Shown here in pieces: positions 1 to 8,520 of a stretch of 64,000 nt of DNA (positions within the stretch are counted from its first letter, which is position 1; the number at the start of each line of letters is the position of its first letter). The translations under genes were made by a program, and so were the position numbers. The DNA lies in assembly GCF_001555965.1 (NCBI RefSeq), contig NZ_LSHX01000050.1, positions 49,812 to 113,811 on the forward strand, given 5' to 3'. The DNA is from Sphingomonas sp. CCH21-G11. GTDB taxonomy: Bacteria; Pseudomonadota; Alphaproteobacteria; Sphingomonadales; Sphingomonadaceae. The notes under the pieces were generated by a model, which ran no database searches, was not told the DNA's origin, and saw only the letters and a program-made list of their open reading frames with translations.

Positions 1-1
1 C

Positions 2-1306
2 CCCGATGCGCCGCTGGCATCCGCCGCGCGCGCGGTCGCGCGCAATCTCGGCTGGCTGCTCGCCAGCCGCGGCGTGCTGGCGGTGCTGTCGCTCGTCTAT
101 CTGGCGGTGGCGGCACGCACGCTGGGCATCGCGGACTTCGGGCGTTTTGCGCTGATCGTCGGGGCGGGCCAGACGATCGCGGTGCTGGTCGGCTTCCAGA
201 CATGGCAGGTGATCGTGCGCTATGGCGTCGACCATCTCGCCCGCGAAGACCGGCCCGCGCTCGCTCGGCTGATGCGCGCCTGTCTGGGGCTCGACATCCT
301 GAGCGCGGGAGTGGGCGCGGCGGTGGCGATCGGGATCGTCGCGGCGTTTGGCCCGCGCATGGGCATCACGCCCGAGTTGGCCGGGGCGACGATCGCCTTC
401 ACATTGGTGCAGCTGGTGACGATCCGTGCCACCCCGCTCGGCCTGCTGCGGCTGAAGGACCGCTTTGCACTGTCGGCGCTGGCGGACAGCGTGACGCCGG
501 CGGTGCGCTTTGCGGGTGCGCTGGCGGCGGCAATCGCGATGCCGACGGTGACCGGCTTCCTGATCGCCTGGGCACTCGCCGAGCTGGCGACGGCCGCGGC
601 CTATTGGCGGATCCTGGCGCGTACCGGCGACCTTGCGCTGTTCCGCCGCCCGCCGCCGACCGGACGGCTGGCGGCTGAAAATCCGGGGCTGCTGCGCTTC
701 GTTGCCAGCACCAACCTCAACGCGACGCTGGGCCTGTCAGCCAAGCAGCTGCCGCTGCTGCTGGTCGGCGGCTATGTCGGCCCGGCCGCGGCAGGCGCGT
801 TTCGGCTGGCGGTACAGCTGGCCAACGCGCTCGCCAAATTGTCCCAGCTGATCGCGCGCGCCGCTTTTCCCGAAGTCGTGCGGATTGCACGTGCCGCCGA
901 TCCCGCTCGGCTGTCGGCGATGCTCGGCCGCGTGTTCGCGGCATCGTCGATCGCAGCGGTCGCGATCCTCGCGCTCGTCGCGCTGGCGGGGCGGCCGGTG
1001 CTCGTCCTGGTCGGCGGGCCGGAATATGCCGGCGCCTATGTGTTGCTGCTCTGGTTGGCGGCAGCGGGGTGCGTCGACCTCGCGGTCGTGGGGTTCGAGC
1101 CAGTGCTGATGGCGGTGCATCGCGCGGGACTGGCGCTGGTGGCCCGCATGGTCGCGGTGATCGTTCAGCTTGGCCTGACCTTCGCCCTGCTGCCGCGCGC
1201 GGGGGCGTTGGGGGCGAGTATCGGTGTGTTGGCCGGATCGGTGGTCGCCGCGCTGCTGCTCGGCCTGGCGCTGCGCGGCTATGCGACGGGCGCGCGGTCG
1301 GACTGA
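2..1306 (+). CDS. Polysaccharide/lipid flippase, MOP superfamily, 5' end outside window
   Basis: The frame is open to the left edge, so the true start lies upstream and the visible 435 codons are a fragment; a GTG at 74 would remove the conserved first helix. The protein is almost entirely hydrophobic helices with Gly/Ala-rich segments, and its N-terminal part (ARTLGIADFGRFALIV) is typical of Wzx/PST flippases, which move lipid-linked sugars across the inner membrane. It converges with the following minus-strand gene and overlaps its 3' end by 28 nt. Placed beside lipid and polyol-phosphate genes, it may export the product of that cluster. The substrate cannot be read from sequence. Confidence 0.8.
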   Translation, partial: PDAPLASAARAVARNLGWLLASRGVLAVLSLVYLAVAARTLGIADFGRFALIVGAGQTIAVLVGFQTWQVIVRYGVDHLAREDRPALARLMRACLGLDILSAGVGAAVAIGIVAAFGPRMGITPELAGATIAFTLVQLVTIRATPLGLLRLKDRFALSALADSVTPAVRFAGALAAAIAMPTVTGFLIAWALAELATAAAYWRILARTGDLALFRRPPPTGRLAAENPGLLRFVASTNLNATLGLSAKQLPLLLVGGYVGPAAAGAFRLAVQLANALAKLSQLIARAAFPEVVRIARAADPARLSAMLGRVFAASSIAAVAILALVALAGRPVLVLVGGPEYAGAYVLLLWLAAAGCVDLAVVGFEPVLMAVHRAGLALVARMVAVIVQLGLTFALLPRAGALGASIGVLAGSVVAALLLGLALRGYATGARSD

Positions 1307-2049
1307 TCCGCGATCAGCCGGCGGACCAGCGCCAGGTCGGCGGGCTTGTCGACATCCACCGCCGCCGCGCCCGCGCGCGCCGCGACGATCGCCGCCTCGA
1401 TGCCTGCCACCCGGCCGAGATGCGCGACCGCCTCGCCAAGCGTCAGCCGCCGGATCAGGTAGCGGAGCAGCAATCCGGGCCCGAGCCGGCGGACGATGCG
1501 CCACGGGCGCTTGCGATCGGCCTCGACCTGCTGCCACAGGCGGGTCGCCGCGACCGCGCGGGGGCTGGCGAAGTGGAACAGGTTGCATCCCGACCAGTCG
1601 CCATCGGCAAAGCGCAAATAGGTGCGCGTCGTGCCGGGCACATCGGCATCGATCGTCTCCCGTCGCGCCAGCAGGACCGCGACATCGGCGTCGGCGGGCG
1701 CGTCGGCCAGGAAATCGGTGACCCATTCGGGACGGAGCAGGGCGTGGTCGGCGGTCGTGACCAGCAGCGGCGTGCCGATCGCATCCAATGCCTCGGCGAC
1801 GCTGCGGCTCGGCCCCGGTGCCGCGCGCCGCACTTCGATGCCGATCGACCGGGCGTGATCGGCAACCGCATCGCTCGACACCGACGCGATGATGCGCGCC
1901 GCGCCCGCCGCCCCGAGCGCATCGGCGACGCGCGCCAGCATCGTGCGGCCGTCGATTTCGATCATCGCCTTGTCGGAAACACCGGCATGGACCGCCAGCG
2001 GATCGGCGGTCCCGCGCGATCCGGCCAGCACCAATGCGTTGAAGCTCAT
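1279..2049 (-). CDS. MobA-like nucleotidyltransferase
   Basis: A 256-residue NTP-transferase fold protein. The N-terminus FNALVLAGSRG is a degenerate form of the LAGGxGxR nucleotide loop, followed by a conserved Lys (DKAMIEIDGRTML) and by LLVTTADHALL, where the metal-binding Asp normally sits. ATG at 2049 is chosen because it overlaps the upstream stop as ATGA; a longer frame to 2079 would invade the upstream gene. It probably joins a nucleotide (CTP by analogy with similar clusters) to a phosphorylated small molecule for head-group transfer. In Caulobacter, as I recall, a cytidylyltransferase (CpgD) acts in ceramide phosphoglycerate synthesis; equivalence here is inference. Confidence 0.75.
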   Translation of the reverse strand: MSFNALVLAGSRGTADPLAVHAGVSDKAMIEIDGRTMLARVADALGAAGAARIIASVSSDAVADHARSIGIEVRRAAPGPSRSVAEALDAIGTPLLVTTADHALLRPEWVTDFLADAPADADVAVLLARRETIDADVPGTTRTYLRFADGDWSGCNLFHFASPRAVAATRLWQQVEADRKRPWRIVRRLGPGLLLRYLIRRLTLGEAVAHLGRVAGIEAAIVAARAGAAAVDVDKPADLALVRRLIADQSDRAPVA

Positions 2050-2963
2050 CGGAACGCGGTGGTCAGCCAGACCCGCCACAGGATCCCCGGCGCGGCCAGG
2101 ATCGGATGACGTTCACGAAACGGCGTGACCGGCATGAAAATGCCGGTGTGCCGCTGGATTTTCCACAGCGCATAGCGCGCGGCACCCTCAAAGGTGAAGG
2201 CGGCCTTGATCAGCCGCGCGGCGTTGAGCGGCTTGCCGGCGCGACGGCGGTCATACCATTGCTCGACCAGGGCGCGCGCTTCGGCCTCGGGCACGCGCGG
2301 AACCAGCCGCGCGCCGTCGCGGTGATAGGGGAGGCCATCCGCTTCCCACGCAAGCGTCAGCAGCCGGTCGAAATGATCGGGGGCAAAGCCGAGGATCTGG
2401 TCCTCGCGCCCCGGCTTTTCGACGCGCAGCTCGGTCTGATAGGTCTCGCGGAACAGCGCCTGCCAATAATCGCGGGTCGTGCCGTGGATCGGGCCGAGCA
2501 CCGCGGCATAGCGCGCGGCGGTACGCGCCGCCGCCGCGACGGCTGCGGCGACCCGGTCGGCGACGCCAGTGTCAACCGACCAGATCAATGCCGACGGCTG
2601 GACGAAGCGCGCCCAGATCGTCGTGTCGAGCATCCGCCCGTCCGCCGCCTGGGCGAAAATGGCGAGCGGCATCGTCGCCACCTTGGCGCGGATCACGCGG
2701 TCGCCCAGCGTCACCTCATGGTAGCTGACATCGGGCCACAGCAGCCGCGAGCCGAGGCGCTGGAGGCCCGGCGATGCCGCCGATTCGCCGGTCAGGACAT
2801 AGAAGTCGAGCACGCCGTCGATGTCGCCGGTACGCAGGACCGACCCATAGAACAGGACCGCCACGCCGTTCATGCGCCGCGCGATGACGCGCGCCGCCGC
2901 GCCGATCAGCGGATCGACCGGCGCATGCAGTCGGTCGCGCACGAAATCGGACAGGCCGGTCAC
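2046..2963 (-). CDS. Tam41-like nucleotidyltransferase (possible CDP-lipid synthase)
   Basis: A 305-residue cytosolic protein starting at GTG 2963, which overlaps the upstream stop as GTGA; the open frame before it is unrelated sequence. The order of motifs recalls Tam41/Mmp37 phosphatidate cytidylyltransferases: LFYGSVLRTG (their YGSGVF), then LDFYVL (their DFIF), then GDRVIRAKVATMPLAI (their GRxIKYGVxST) and a W-x(3)-FVQPS segment (their AGRxxKP). The family makes CDP-diacylglycerol from phosphatidate and CTP. Sandwiched between a lipid kinase and a nucleotidyltransferase with 4-nt overlaps, it most likely processes the lipid phosphate made by the kinase. The similarity is remote and based only on motif reading. 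Confidence 0.55.
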   Translation of the reverse strand: MTGLSDFVRDRLHAPVDPLIGAAARVIARRMNGVAVLFYGSVLRTGDIDGVLDFYVLTGESAASPGLQRLGSRLLWPDVSYHEVTLGDRVIRAKVATMPLAIFAQAADGRMLDTTIWARFVQPSALIWSVDTGVADRVAAAVAAAARTAARYAAVLGPIHGTTRDYWQALFRETYQTELRVEKPGREDQILGFAPDHFDRLLTLAWEADGLPYHRDGARLVPRVPEAEARALVEQWYDRRRAGKPLNAARLIKAAFTFEGAARYALWKIQRHTGIFMPVTPFRERHPILAAPGILWRVWLTTAFR

Positions 2964-4048
2964 GGCACCACGAACCAGATCGGCGCGCCCCGCCCGATCA
3001 CGACATCGCCACCGGCATATTTCTCGCCGTCGAGGATGAAGCCGTCCTCGGTCGTCAATTCGATCCGGTCCGCATCGACGCGACGATAGCCGGCATCGTC
3101 CAGCCATTGCGCTTCCGATCCCGTCAGCAGCGCCGGAACGCCGGCAAGCAACCAGCGCGGCGGCGCGGCGACGGTCAGCAGCTTCAACCCCGGGCGAACG
3201 CGCCCGAACGGCTTGAGGCCGAGCGGCAGCGCCTGAAGCGTCGAGGCGAAGACCAGATAGAAGGGCATCCTGAGCGCGCCGCGATTGCCGGCGCGCACGC
3301 GCATCATTTCGCCCCGCCGCCAGGGGTTGCGGGCGGATCCGAGCAGTGTCTGGCCGATCGCCAGGATGAGCGACAGCCCCACCGCAAGTCCATTGAAAGC
3401 CCCCAGCCGATGGGTGTGCTGGGCAAGCGACGTCGCGCGGACGAACGCGCCCGCACCCAGCAGGAAACCGCGCAGCACCGGCGCATCCCGATCCGCGCGA
3501 CGAACCTCCACCGGGGTGCGCGCGACGAACTGGCTGCGTTGTGCCGCAGTGATGATCGCATCGATGCCCCAGTCGAGCGGCACGCCGAGATCGAGGGCGA
3601 GCGCGTTTGTCTTGCCCGACGGCAGCAGCGCGATGCGCGGCATCCGTTCGCCGAAAATGTCGACGGCGGCGCTCATCACGTCGCGGATCGTGCCATCGCC
3701 GCCATCGACGATCAGCAGATCGACCGACTGCGCCGCGAGTTCGGCCAGCGTGTCGGCCAGCTCGGTGCGGCTCTGCGGCGCCCGGAACAACAGGTCCGGG
3801 CGGTTGGCGAGCTCGTCGCGGATACGGTTGCGGTTACGATGGCTCTTGGGATTGCTGATCAACGCGACGCGCGGCGCGGCACCTGCTGCAGGCGACCGCG
3901 GCGCGATATCGCCGGGGCGGGGCGTCGCCCGTTCATCGACCGACCGGCGCGCGAGCGGCCCGTATCCGGCAAGCGCATCGGTGGGATGGAAACTGAACAC
4001 CTCGCCCAAAAACTCTATCCTTGCAGCATCGCTGTAACATCGCGGCAT
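2960..4048 (-). CDS. Diacylglycerol/ceramide-kinase-like lipid kinase
   Basis: A 362-residue protein with a DAGK catalytic domain starting near residue 60: ALISNPKSHRNR, then the ATP-binding DGGDGT loop, then LLPSGKTNALALDLG, a variant of the usual GTGNDxA motif. The first ~60 residues are a poorly conserved extension. It phosphorylates a lipid hydroxyl (diacylglycerol, sphingoid base or ceramide) at the inner membrane. ATG 4048 begins a three-gene overlapping unit with the Tam41-like and MobA-like genes. Caulobacter has, from memory, a ceramide kinase CpgB of this family next to nucleotidyltransferases, and sphingomonads are sphingolipid producers, so ceramide is a reasonable candidate substrate; this is inference. 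Confidence 0.8.
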   Translation of the reverse strand: MPRCYSDAARIEFLGEVFSFHPTDALAGYGPLARRSVDERATPRPGDIAPRSPAAGAAPRVALISNPKSHRNRNRIRDELANRPDLLFRAPQSRTELADTLAELAAQSVDLLIVDGGDGTIRDVMSAAVDIFGERMPRIALLPSGKTNALALDLGVPLDWGIDAIITAAQRSQFVARTPVEVRRADRDAPVLRGFLLGAGAFVRATSLAQHTHRLGAFNGLAVGLSLILAIGQTLLGSARNPWRRGEMMRVRAGNRGALRMPFYLVFASTLQALPLGLKPFGRVRPGLKLLTVAAPPRWLLAGVPALLTGSEAQWLDDAGYRRVDADRIELTTEDGFILDGEKYAGGDVVIGRGAPIWFVVP

Positions 4049-4247
4049 TACAGCGTCACAGGTCGGAATACGCCTTCGGCCGAAGCTGGCGTCCCCCGGA
4101 CTGGCTAATTTAGATTGTGACGCAAAGATTACTAGTCCCTGCGCTTTTTATGACGATCGAAGGACAATTTCCTGGGATGCAGGGCTGGATATGCGCCTTT
4201 AGAATGGCGACGCCGGATCGCCCGGCCGTCGAATCGGGCGCGTCAGA

Positions 4248-4745
4248 TCAGCCGGGGTAACGCGTGCTGATCTGTACCGTCGTGCCATTGCCCGGGACGA
4301 CGAAGCGGGCCGACTTGAACGCCGGCACGCCCATGGTCGTCGGCGGGTTGTTCGAAAAGCCGAAGCCCTCCTTGACCGAAAACAGGGTGCGGTTGAACTT
4401 ACGGTCGCCATTTTCATCGTGGTAGATGGCGACGGCATAGCCCGCCGGCTTGAGCCAGAAACAGGCCTCGGTCGTGCCGGCGCGCGCGGGCACACGGGCG
4501 CGGGCGAGCTTGGCGCCCTTTGCCAGGAACCTCGATCGATCGTCGGGATAGAGCGTGAAGGCGACTTCTCCCTTCGAGCTGCGGATGTTGCGCGCCGAAA
4601 GCGTCAGCTTGGCCAGCCCGGGGCCGGGATCGCCGATGCAGCCCTGCGGTTGCGCCGCGGCCGGCGGGGTCCCCGTCGCCGCCGTTGCAATCGCGATCCC
4701 GGCCAGCGCCGCCGCCAGCCCCGCCTGTGATCCGTTCATGCCCAT
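4248..4745 (-). CDS. DUF2141 family secreted protein
   Basis: A 165-residue protein with an N-terminal signal peptide (hydrophobic Ala-rich segment ending PPAAAQPQG). The body fits DUF2141: SSKGEVAFTLYPDD, then YAVAIYHDENGD, FGFSNNP and a C-terminal strand region. ATG 4745 is preferred over the upstream ATG at 4766 because GAGGG lies about 10 nt before it. The domain is an exported beta-sandwich of unknown function, often next to envelope genes. It follows the CDP-alcohol phosphotransferase gene by 36 nt on the same strand and may be co-transcribed with it. Confidence 0.8.
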   Translation of the reverse strand: MGMNGSQAGLAAALAGIAIATAATGTPPAAAQPQGCIGDPGPGLAKLTLSARNIRSSKGEVAFTLYPDDRSRFLAKGAKLARARVPARAGTTEACFWLKPAGYAVAIYHDENGDRKFNRTLFSVKEGFGFSNNPPTTMGVPAFKSARFVVPGNGTTVQISTRYPG

Positions 4746-4781
4746 CCGTCGTGTTCCCTCACGCATTCTTTCGTGTGCGCG

Positions 4782-5909
4782 TCATGCCAGCCAGCTTGTC
4801 ACCGGCTCGCCGCGCGCGCGCCGCGCCATCGCCTGCCCCAGCCGGACCAGGTGGACGATCAGCGACAACAGCGTCCACGCGGCCACCGCGATGATCCCCC
4901 AGTCGGGACGACCGATCGCCAGTCCGGCCAGCAGCAACACCATATTGGGATTGCGCCGCGCGGTGACCAGCCGGAACTGGCTGTCGAATCGTTGCCATAC
5001 ATGGATGTGCATGCCGAAACGCACGATGAACGCGCCCTCGATCAGCCGCTGGGCGACATATCCGACCAGCATCGCCGCCATCACCGCCCAGAAGGTTGCA
5101 CCGTCGAGCGGCCGGCCATAGGCCGCGCATCCCGTGGCCCAGGCCCACCACCAGAAGGGCGGGTGGACCAGGTCTACCCCATGGTCCCACGCGTTGCCGA
5201 GCGCCGATGACGTGATCGTGCAGCGCGCGAGTTTGCCGTCGACGGTGTCGAGCACCATGAAGACGAGGCCGGTGGCCAGCCCCGTCCAGAACCAGCCGTA
5301 CCAGAAGGCGATGGTGGCGACGATGCACAGCACGCTGCCGATCGCGGTCACCTGATTGGGGGTCATGCCGATCCGCGCGGCGATGCGGGTGAGCACGAAC
5401 GCCCATTCGGGCCACAGATATTTGGTCAGCAGGTCGGTCACGCCCTTGTACGCCCCGACATAGCTGGCACGCTCGATCATCGGGACATTGGCCGGGGTCA
5501 GCCGCTCGGCGAAAGGGCGCTCGCGCTTGCGCAGTGCCTCGTTGAGGATGCCCTGCTCGGCCTCCGCCTCGATCCGGTGCAACCCGTCGGGCAGCGCTGC
5601 GCCGGTGCGCATCGCCTGCTCCACCGACTGCGCCATTGCGCCGGCGTCGACATGCGCGAGGACCGGCACGCCGTCGCGGGTCAGCACCGTGTCAGGGCGG
5701 GCGGCGAGGTGCGCCGACCATGCCGGGTCGAAGGCAAAGTCGAGATTGGCGAGCATCACCCGGCCGGCCGTCGCGGGATCGCCCGCCAGGCCCTGTGCCA
5801 CGGCGATCCGTCGCCAGCGTTCCTGGGCGGTCATGCCCCAGATCAGGGTCGGATTGGCGCCGACCGGCACGGCGACGGGCTTCGCTGCCACGGATTGCGC
5901 TGTCGTCAT
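4782..5909 (-). CDS. CDP-alcohol phosphatidyltransferase family protein
   Basis: A 375-residue membrane protein. Residues 221-246 hold the complete catalytic signature D(x2)DG(x2)AR(x8)G(x3)D(x3)D, starting DTVDGKLAR, within about six transmembrane helices. It is preceded by ~150 soluble residues, as in CDP-alcohol enzymes with an N-terminal regulatory or degenerate nucleotidyltransferase part. These enzymes transfer a phosphoalcohol from CDP-alcohol, or phosphatidyl from CDP-diacylglycerol, to an acceptor hydroxyl at the membrane. ATG 5909 is chosen over a TTG six codons upstream. The surrounding nucleotidyltransferases could supply its CDP-activated donor. Substrate unknown; a polyol or inositol phosphate lipid is possible. 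Confidence 0.85.
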   Translation of the reverse strand: MTTAQSVAAKPVAVPVGANPTLIWGMTAQERWRRIAVAQGLAGDPATAGRVMLANLDFAFDPAWSAHLAARPDTVLTRDGVPVLAHVDAGAMAQSVEQAMRTGAALPDGLHRIEAEAEQGILNEALRKRERPFAERLTPANVPMIERASYVGAYKGVTDLLTKYLWPEWAFVLTRIAARIGMTPNQVTAIGSVLCIVATIAFWYGWFWTGLATGLVFMVLDTVDGKLARCTITSSALGNAWDHGVDLVHPPFWWWAWATGCAAYGRPLDGATFWAVMAAMLVGYVAQRLIEGAFIVRFGMHIHVWQRFDSQFRLVTARRNPNMVLLLAGLAIGRPDWGIIAVAAWTLLSLIVHLVRLGQAMARRARGEPVTSWLA

Positions 5910-5956
5910 CTGCGTGCCGATAGCCAAATATCTGCAAAAAGCGAGGGGGCGGGCGG

Positions 5957-7099
5957 TCAGCCCGCGTGCAACGCCGCCATCACCGCCTGTGCCGCGCGTC
6001 GGGGGGCCTGTCCGTCGAGCGTGCCGAGCGATTCGGCGGCGAAGCGGCGTTGCGCGTCAACATATTCCCCATGGCGCGCGCCGGCGCGGTCGATCGCGGC
6101 GATCAGGTCGGCGGGATGGTCGACCACCTCGCCCGCTGTCCACATCGCATAGCTCGCGTCGCCCCGCCATTCGGCGGCCAGCGCGTTCAGGAAGACGCAG
6201 GGGCGTGGCTGCATCAGAAACTCGACGACCTGGCTCGACGTGTCGCCGAGGTAGATGTCGGCGGCGGCGGTATAGCTGCCGTCGACCGTCGCGAAGCTGC
6301 CGAGATCGACGTGGACGTCGTCGCGCCCGCGCAGCCGGTCGGCCAGCGCGTGCAGCTCGGGCACCTTCTCGACCAGGCGCTGGTGCGGCGCGAAGATCAG
6401 GTTGTAGCGCCCGTCCGCCAGGATCGCGTCGATCGTCCGGGGGCCCCAGCGCCACCAGGACGATCGATGCTTCTGCCAGTGCGGGGTGTAGAGGATCGTC
6501 GGTCGCCGCGTGCCAAAGGTGAGGCCAGCGCCGCGGCGCTGACGAAAGCTCGCCTTGACATAACCGGTCACGCGGATGCGGGCCGGGTCGACGCCGTGCG
6601 CGGCCAGCGCGTCGCGCTCCCGCTCGGCGGCGACCAGGGTCAGCCACGGCGCGCGGCGACGGCGATCGTCGCGGTTCATCATCGACCCCGCGCCGTGGAG
6701 CTGGTTGACGAAGCGCGTGCGCATCGGAAGCAGCGTCGGCAGCCACAGGCTGGTCTGCTCGGCGCTGACCACAACGGGTCGCCGCGCGAGAAGCGGGGCG
6801 AGGCGCGCGAGAAGCGGCAGCTTCGGCGGTAGCGGCGGATTGCGGCCATCGGCGTGATCGGGGCCGAGCCGGCGAAAGCCGGGGGCACGGCGAATCCGCA
6901 CGCCGGGCGCGTCGAGCGCGGCCAGCCATTCGCCCAGCAGCGCCTCGTGTACCGAGGTCGCGACCCATAGCTCGATCGGCTGGCCCGGTGCCTGCGCGAT
7001 CACGGCCTCGACGATCGGCCACAGATGCGGGATCAGCAGCGTTTCGCCCAGGAACAGGAACGCGATCGGGCGGCGCGTCCGTGCGTCAGGTGCAGCCAT
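5957..7099 (-). CDS. TagF/CDP-glycerol glycerophosphotransferase-like protein
   Basis: A 380-residue cytosolic protein with a GT-B-like layout. The C-terminal half has ILYTPHWQKH and then AADIYLGDTSSQVVEF, which resemble the TPH and TDYSSxxFD motifs of TagF-type polymerases that transfer glycerol phosphate or other phosphopolyols. ATG 7099 lies 14 nt inside the end of the upstream cytidylyltransferase gene. Next to that enzyme and a CDP-alcohol phosphotransferase, it probably adds a CDP-activated phosphopolyol to a lipid or sugar acceptor. Teichoic-acid-like polymers are uncommon in Gram-negative bacteria, so the product is an open question. Confidence 0.65.
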   Translation of the reverse strand: MAAPDARTRRPIAFLFLGETLLIPHLWPIVEAVIAQAPGQPIELWVATSVHEALLGEWLAALDAPGVRIRRAPGFRRLGPDHADGRNPPLPPKLPLLARLAPLLARRPVVVSAEQTSLWLPTLLPMRTRFVNQLHGAGSMMNRDDRRRRAPWLTLVAAERERDALAAHGVDPARIRVTGYVKASFRQRRGAGLTFGTRRPTILYTPHWQKHRSSWWRWGPRTIDAILADGRYNLIFAPHQRLVEKVPELHALADRLRGRDDVHVDLGSFATVDGSYTAAADIYLGDTSSQVVEFLMQPRPCVFLNALAAEWRGDASYAMWTAGEVVDHPADLIAAIDRAGARHGEYVDAQRRFAAESLGTLDGQAPRRAAQAVMAALHAG

Positions 7100-7802
7100 G
7101 GCCTGCGTCCCAGCGCGCGATATCCTCCGGCCGGTCGATTTCCTGCCAGCATCCCGCCGTCCGCTCGATCGCGCCGACCCGGTCGTCGCGCGCCAGCCGG
7201 TCGACGATCGCGTGGTGAAAGGCCCCGGTGCCGCCGGGCGCGCAAATCACTGAATCAAGCGCATCGGCATAATGCCGGTCGGGCGCGGGGGCGATGACGA
7301 CGCCCAGCGAGCGGTGCGTCGCGGCCTGCGGCGCCAGCGTCTTGGCCACCGCACGCACCCGCCCGCCGGCCGCAGTGACGAGCATGTCGTCCAGCTCGGG
7401 CGCGGCGATCGGTTCGACGAGCAGGTCGATGCTCTCCGCGCGGGCGATCGCGTCGGCGATGACGTCGGCATCGAACACCGTGTCACCGTTCATCAGGCAG
7501 AACGGGCGGTCGACCAGGTCGCGCGCGGCCCAGACGCTGCCGATGCTGCTCGCCACCGCCCAGAACGGATTGTGGCGCAGCTCGACCGCCAGCGGCGGCG
7601 GCGATGCGGCAAGATGCGCGGCCAGTTGCTCGTGGCGATAGCCGCCGATGACGACCGCCTCGCGCACCCCGGCCTGCGCGAGCGCGGCAAGCTGGAGGTC
7701 GATGATCGCGCGCCCGCCCAGTTCGACCAGGCATTTGGGCACGCGTTCGGTCAGCGGCAGCAGTCGCGAGCCGCTGCCCGCGCTCAACAGGATGCCGCGC
7801 AT
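7086..7802 (-). CDS. Sugar/phosphocholine cytidylyltransferase-like nucleotidyltransferase
   Basis: A 238-residue nucleotidyltransferase. The N-terminus has the full signature LSAGSGSRLLPLT with PKCLVELGG (nucleotide loop and catalytic Lys), then VVIGGY and MNGDTVFD, whose Asp would bind metal. This arrangement is that of LicC-like phosphocholine cytidylyltransferases and hexose-1-phosphate nucleotidyltransferases. Start: ATG 7802 shares one base with the upstream stop; a GTG at 7805 would give a GTGA overlap and cannot be excluded. It probably makes the CDP-alcohol or NDP-sugar used by the neighbouring transferases. Confidence 0.75.
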   Translation of the reverse strand: MRGILLSAGSGSRLLPLTERVPKCLVELGGRAIIDLQLAALAQAGVREAVVIGGYRHEQLAAHLAASPPPLAVELRHNPFWAVASSIGSVWAARDLVDRPFCLMNGDTVFDADVIADAIARAESIDLLVEPIAAPELDDMLVTAAGGRVRAVAKTLAPQAATHRSLGVVIAPAPDRHYADALDSVICAPGGTGAFHHAIVDRLARDDRVGAIERTAGCWQEIDRPEDIARWDAGHGCT

Positions 7803-8479
7803 CACCGCGCCTGCCAGTCGAGCTGCGGCCAGCCCCGCGCGGTCGCCAGCGCGGCGAGGGGCGGGTGCGCGTTGACCGCATAGGCCTCGTCCGCCCAGGC
7901 CAGCGTCGGCGCATCGGAAACATGGTCGGAATAAAAGCGGATATGCGCCGCGTCGCGCGCGATGCCTTCACCGGCCAGCCACGCCTCGACCATGGCGAGC
8001 TTTGCCTCGCCATAACAATTGGCACCGAGGATTTTCGGCAGGATCGCGCCGCTTGCATCCACCACGGCTTCGGTGCCGATGACGTCGACAATGCCGAGCC
8101 GGCGCGCCAGCGCCTCGACATAGAAGCGATAGGACGCCGTCGCGATCACGATCCGATAGCCGGCGCGACGATCCGCCTCGATGCGCTGGACGGCGCGCGG
8201 GTGGATGCGGCCCGGCACCATCCAGCCGGCGAAGTCGCGCGCGATATCGTCAATCGTGGCGGGTGCCAGCCGGGTGCCCAGCATCAGCCTGTGCATCCGT
8301 TCCTTAAGCCGGCCGCGCGACATCAGGCGGAGCAGATACCCCGCCGCCAGCACCATGCCCAACGGCATCAGCGCCAGTCGCCACGGCGCCCGCGCCCGCG
8401 CGGTGTGGATCAGGAACGGAGTCCAGGTCGGTATCCGCGTGATCGTGCGGTCCAGATCATAGATGGCAAGCCGGTGCAT
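7802..8479 (-). CDS. HAD-IB family phosphatase
   Basis: A 225-residue HAD hydrolase. Motif I is AIYDLDRTIT near residues 5-14, motif II is the VIATAS segment, and motif IV is YSDHVSDAP, with a conserved Lys between them. Between motifs I and II lies a helical cap containing a hydrophobic stretch (LALMPLGMVLAAGYLL), suggesting membrane contact. The SerB-like subfamily removes phosphate from small phosphomonoesters, including glycerol or inositol phosphates. Its stop shares one base with the next gene's ATG, so the two are translationally coupled and it probably makes or recycles an alcohol for that enzyme. Confidence 0.75.
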   Translation of the reverse strand: MHRLAIYDLDRTITRIPTWTPFLIHTARARAPWRLALMPLGMVLAAGYLLRLMSRGRLKERMHRLMLGTRLAPATIDDIARDFAGWMVPGRIHPRAVQRIEADRRAGYRIVIATASYRFYVEALARRLGIVDVIGTEAVVDASGAILPKILGANCYGEAKLAMVEAWLAGEGIARDAAHIRFYSDHVSDAPTLAWADEAYAVNAHPPLAALATARGWPQLDWQAR

Positions 8480-8520
8480 CGCGCGCCCTTACGCGCGACG
8501 CTGCCGGTGATCCAGTGCGA

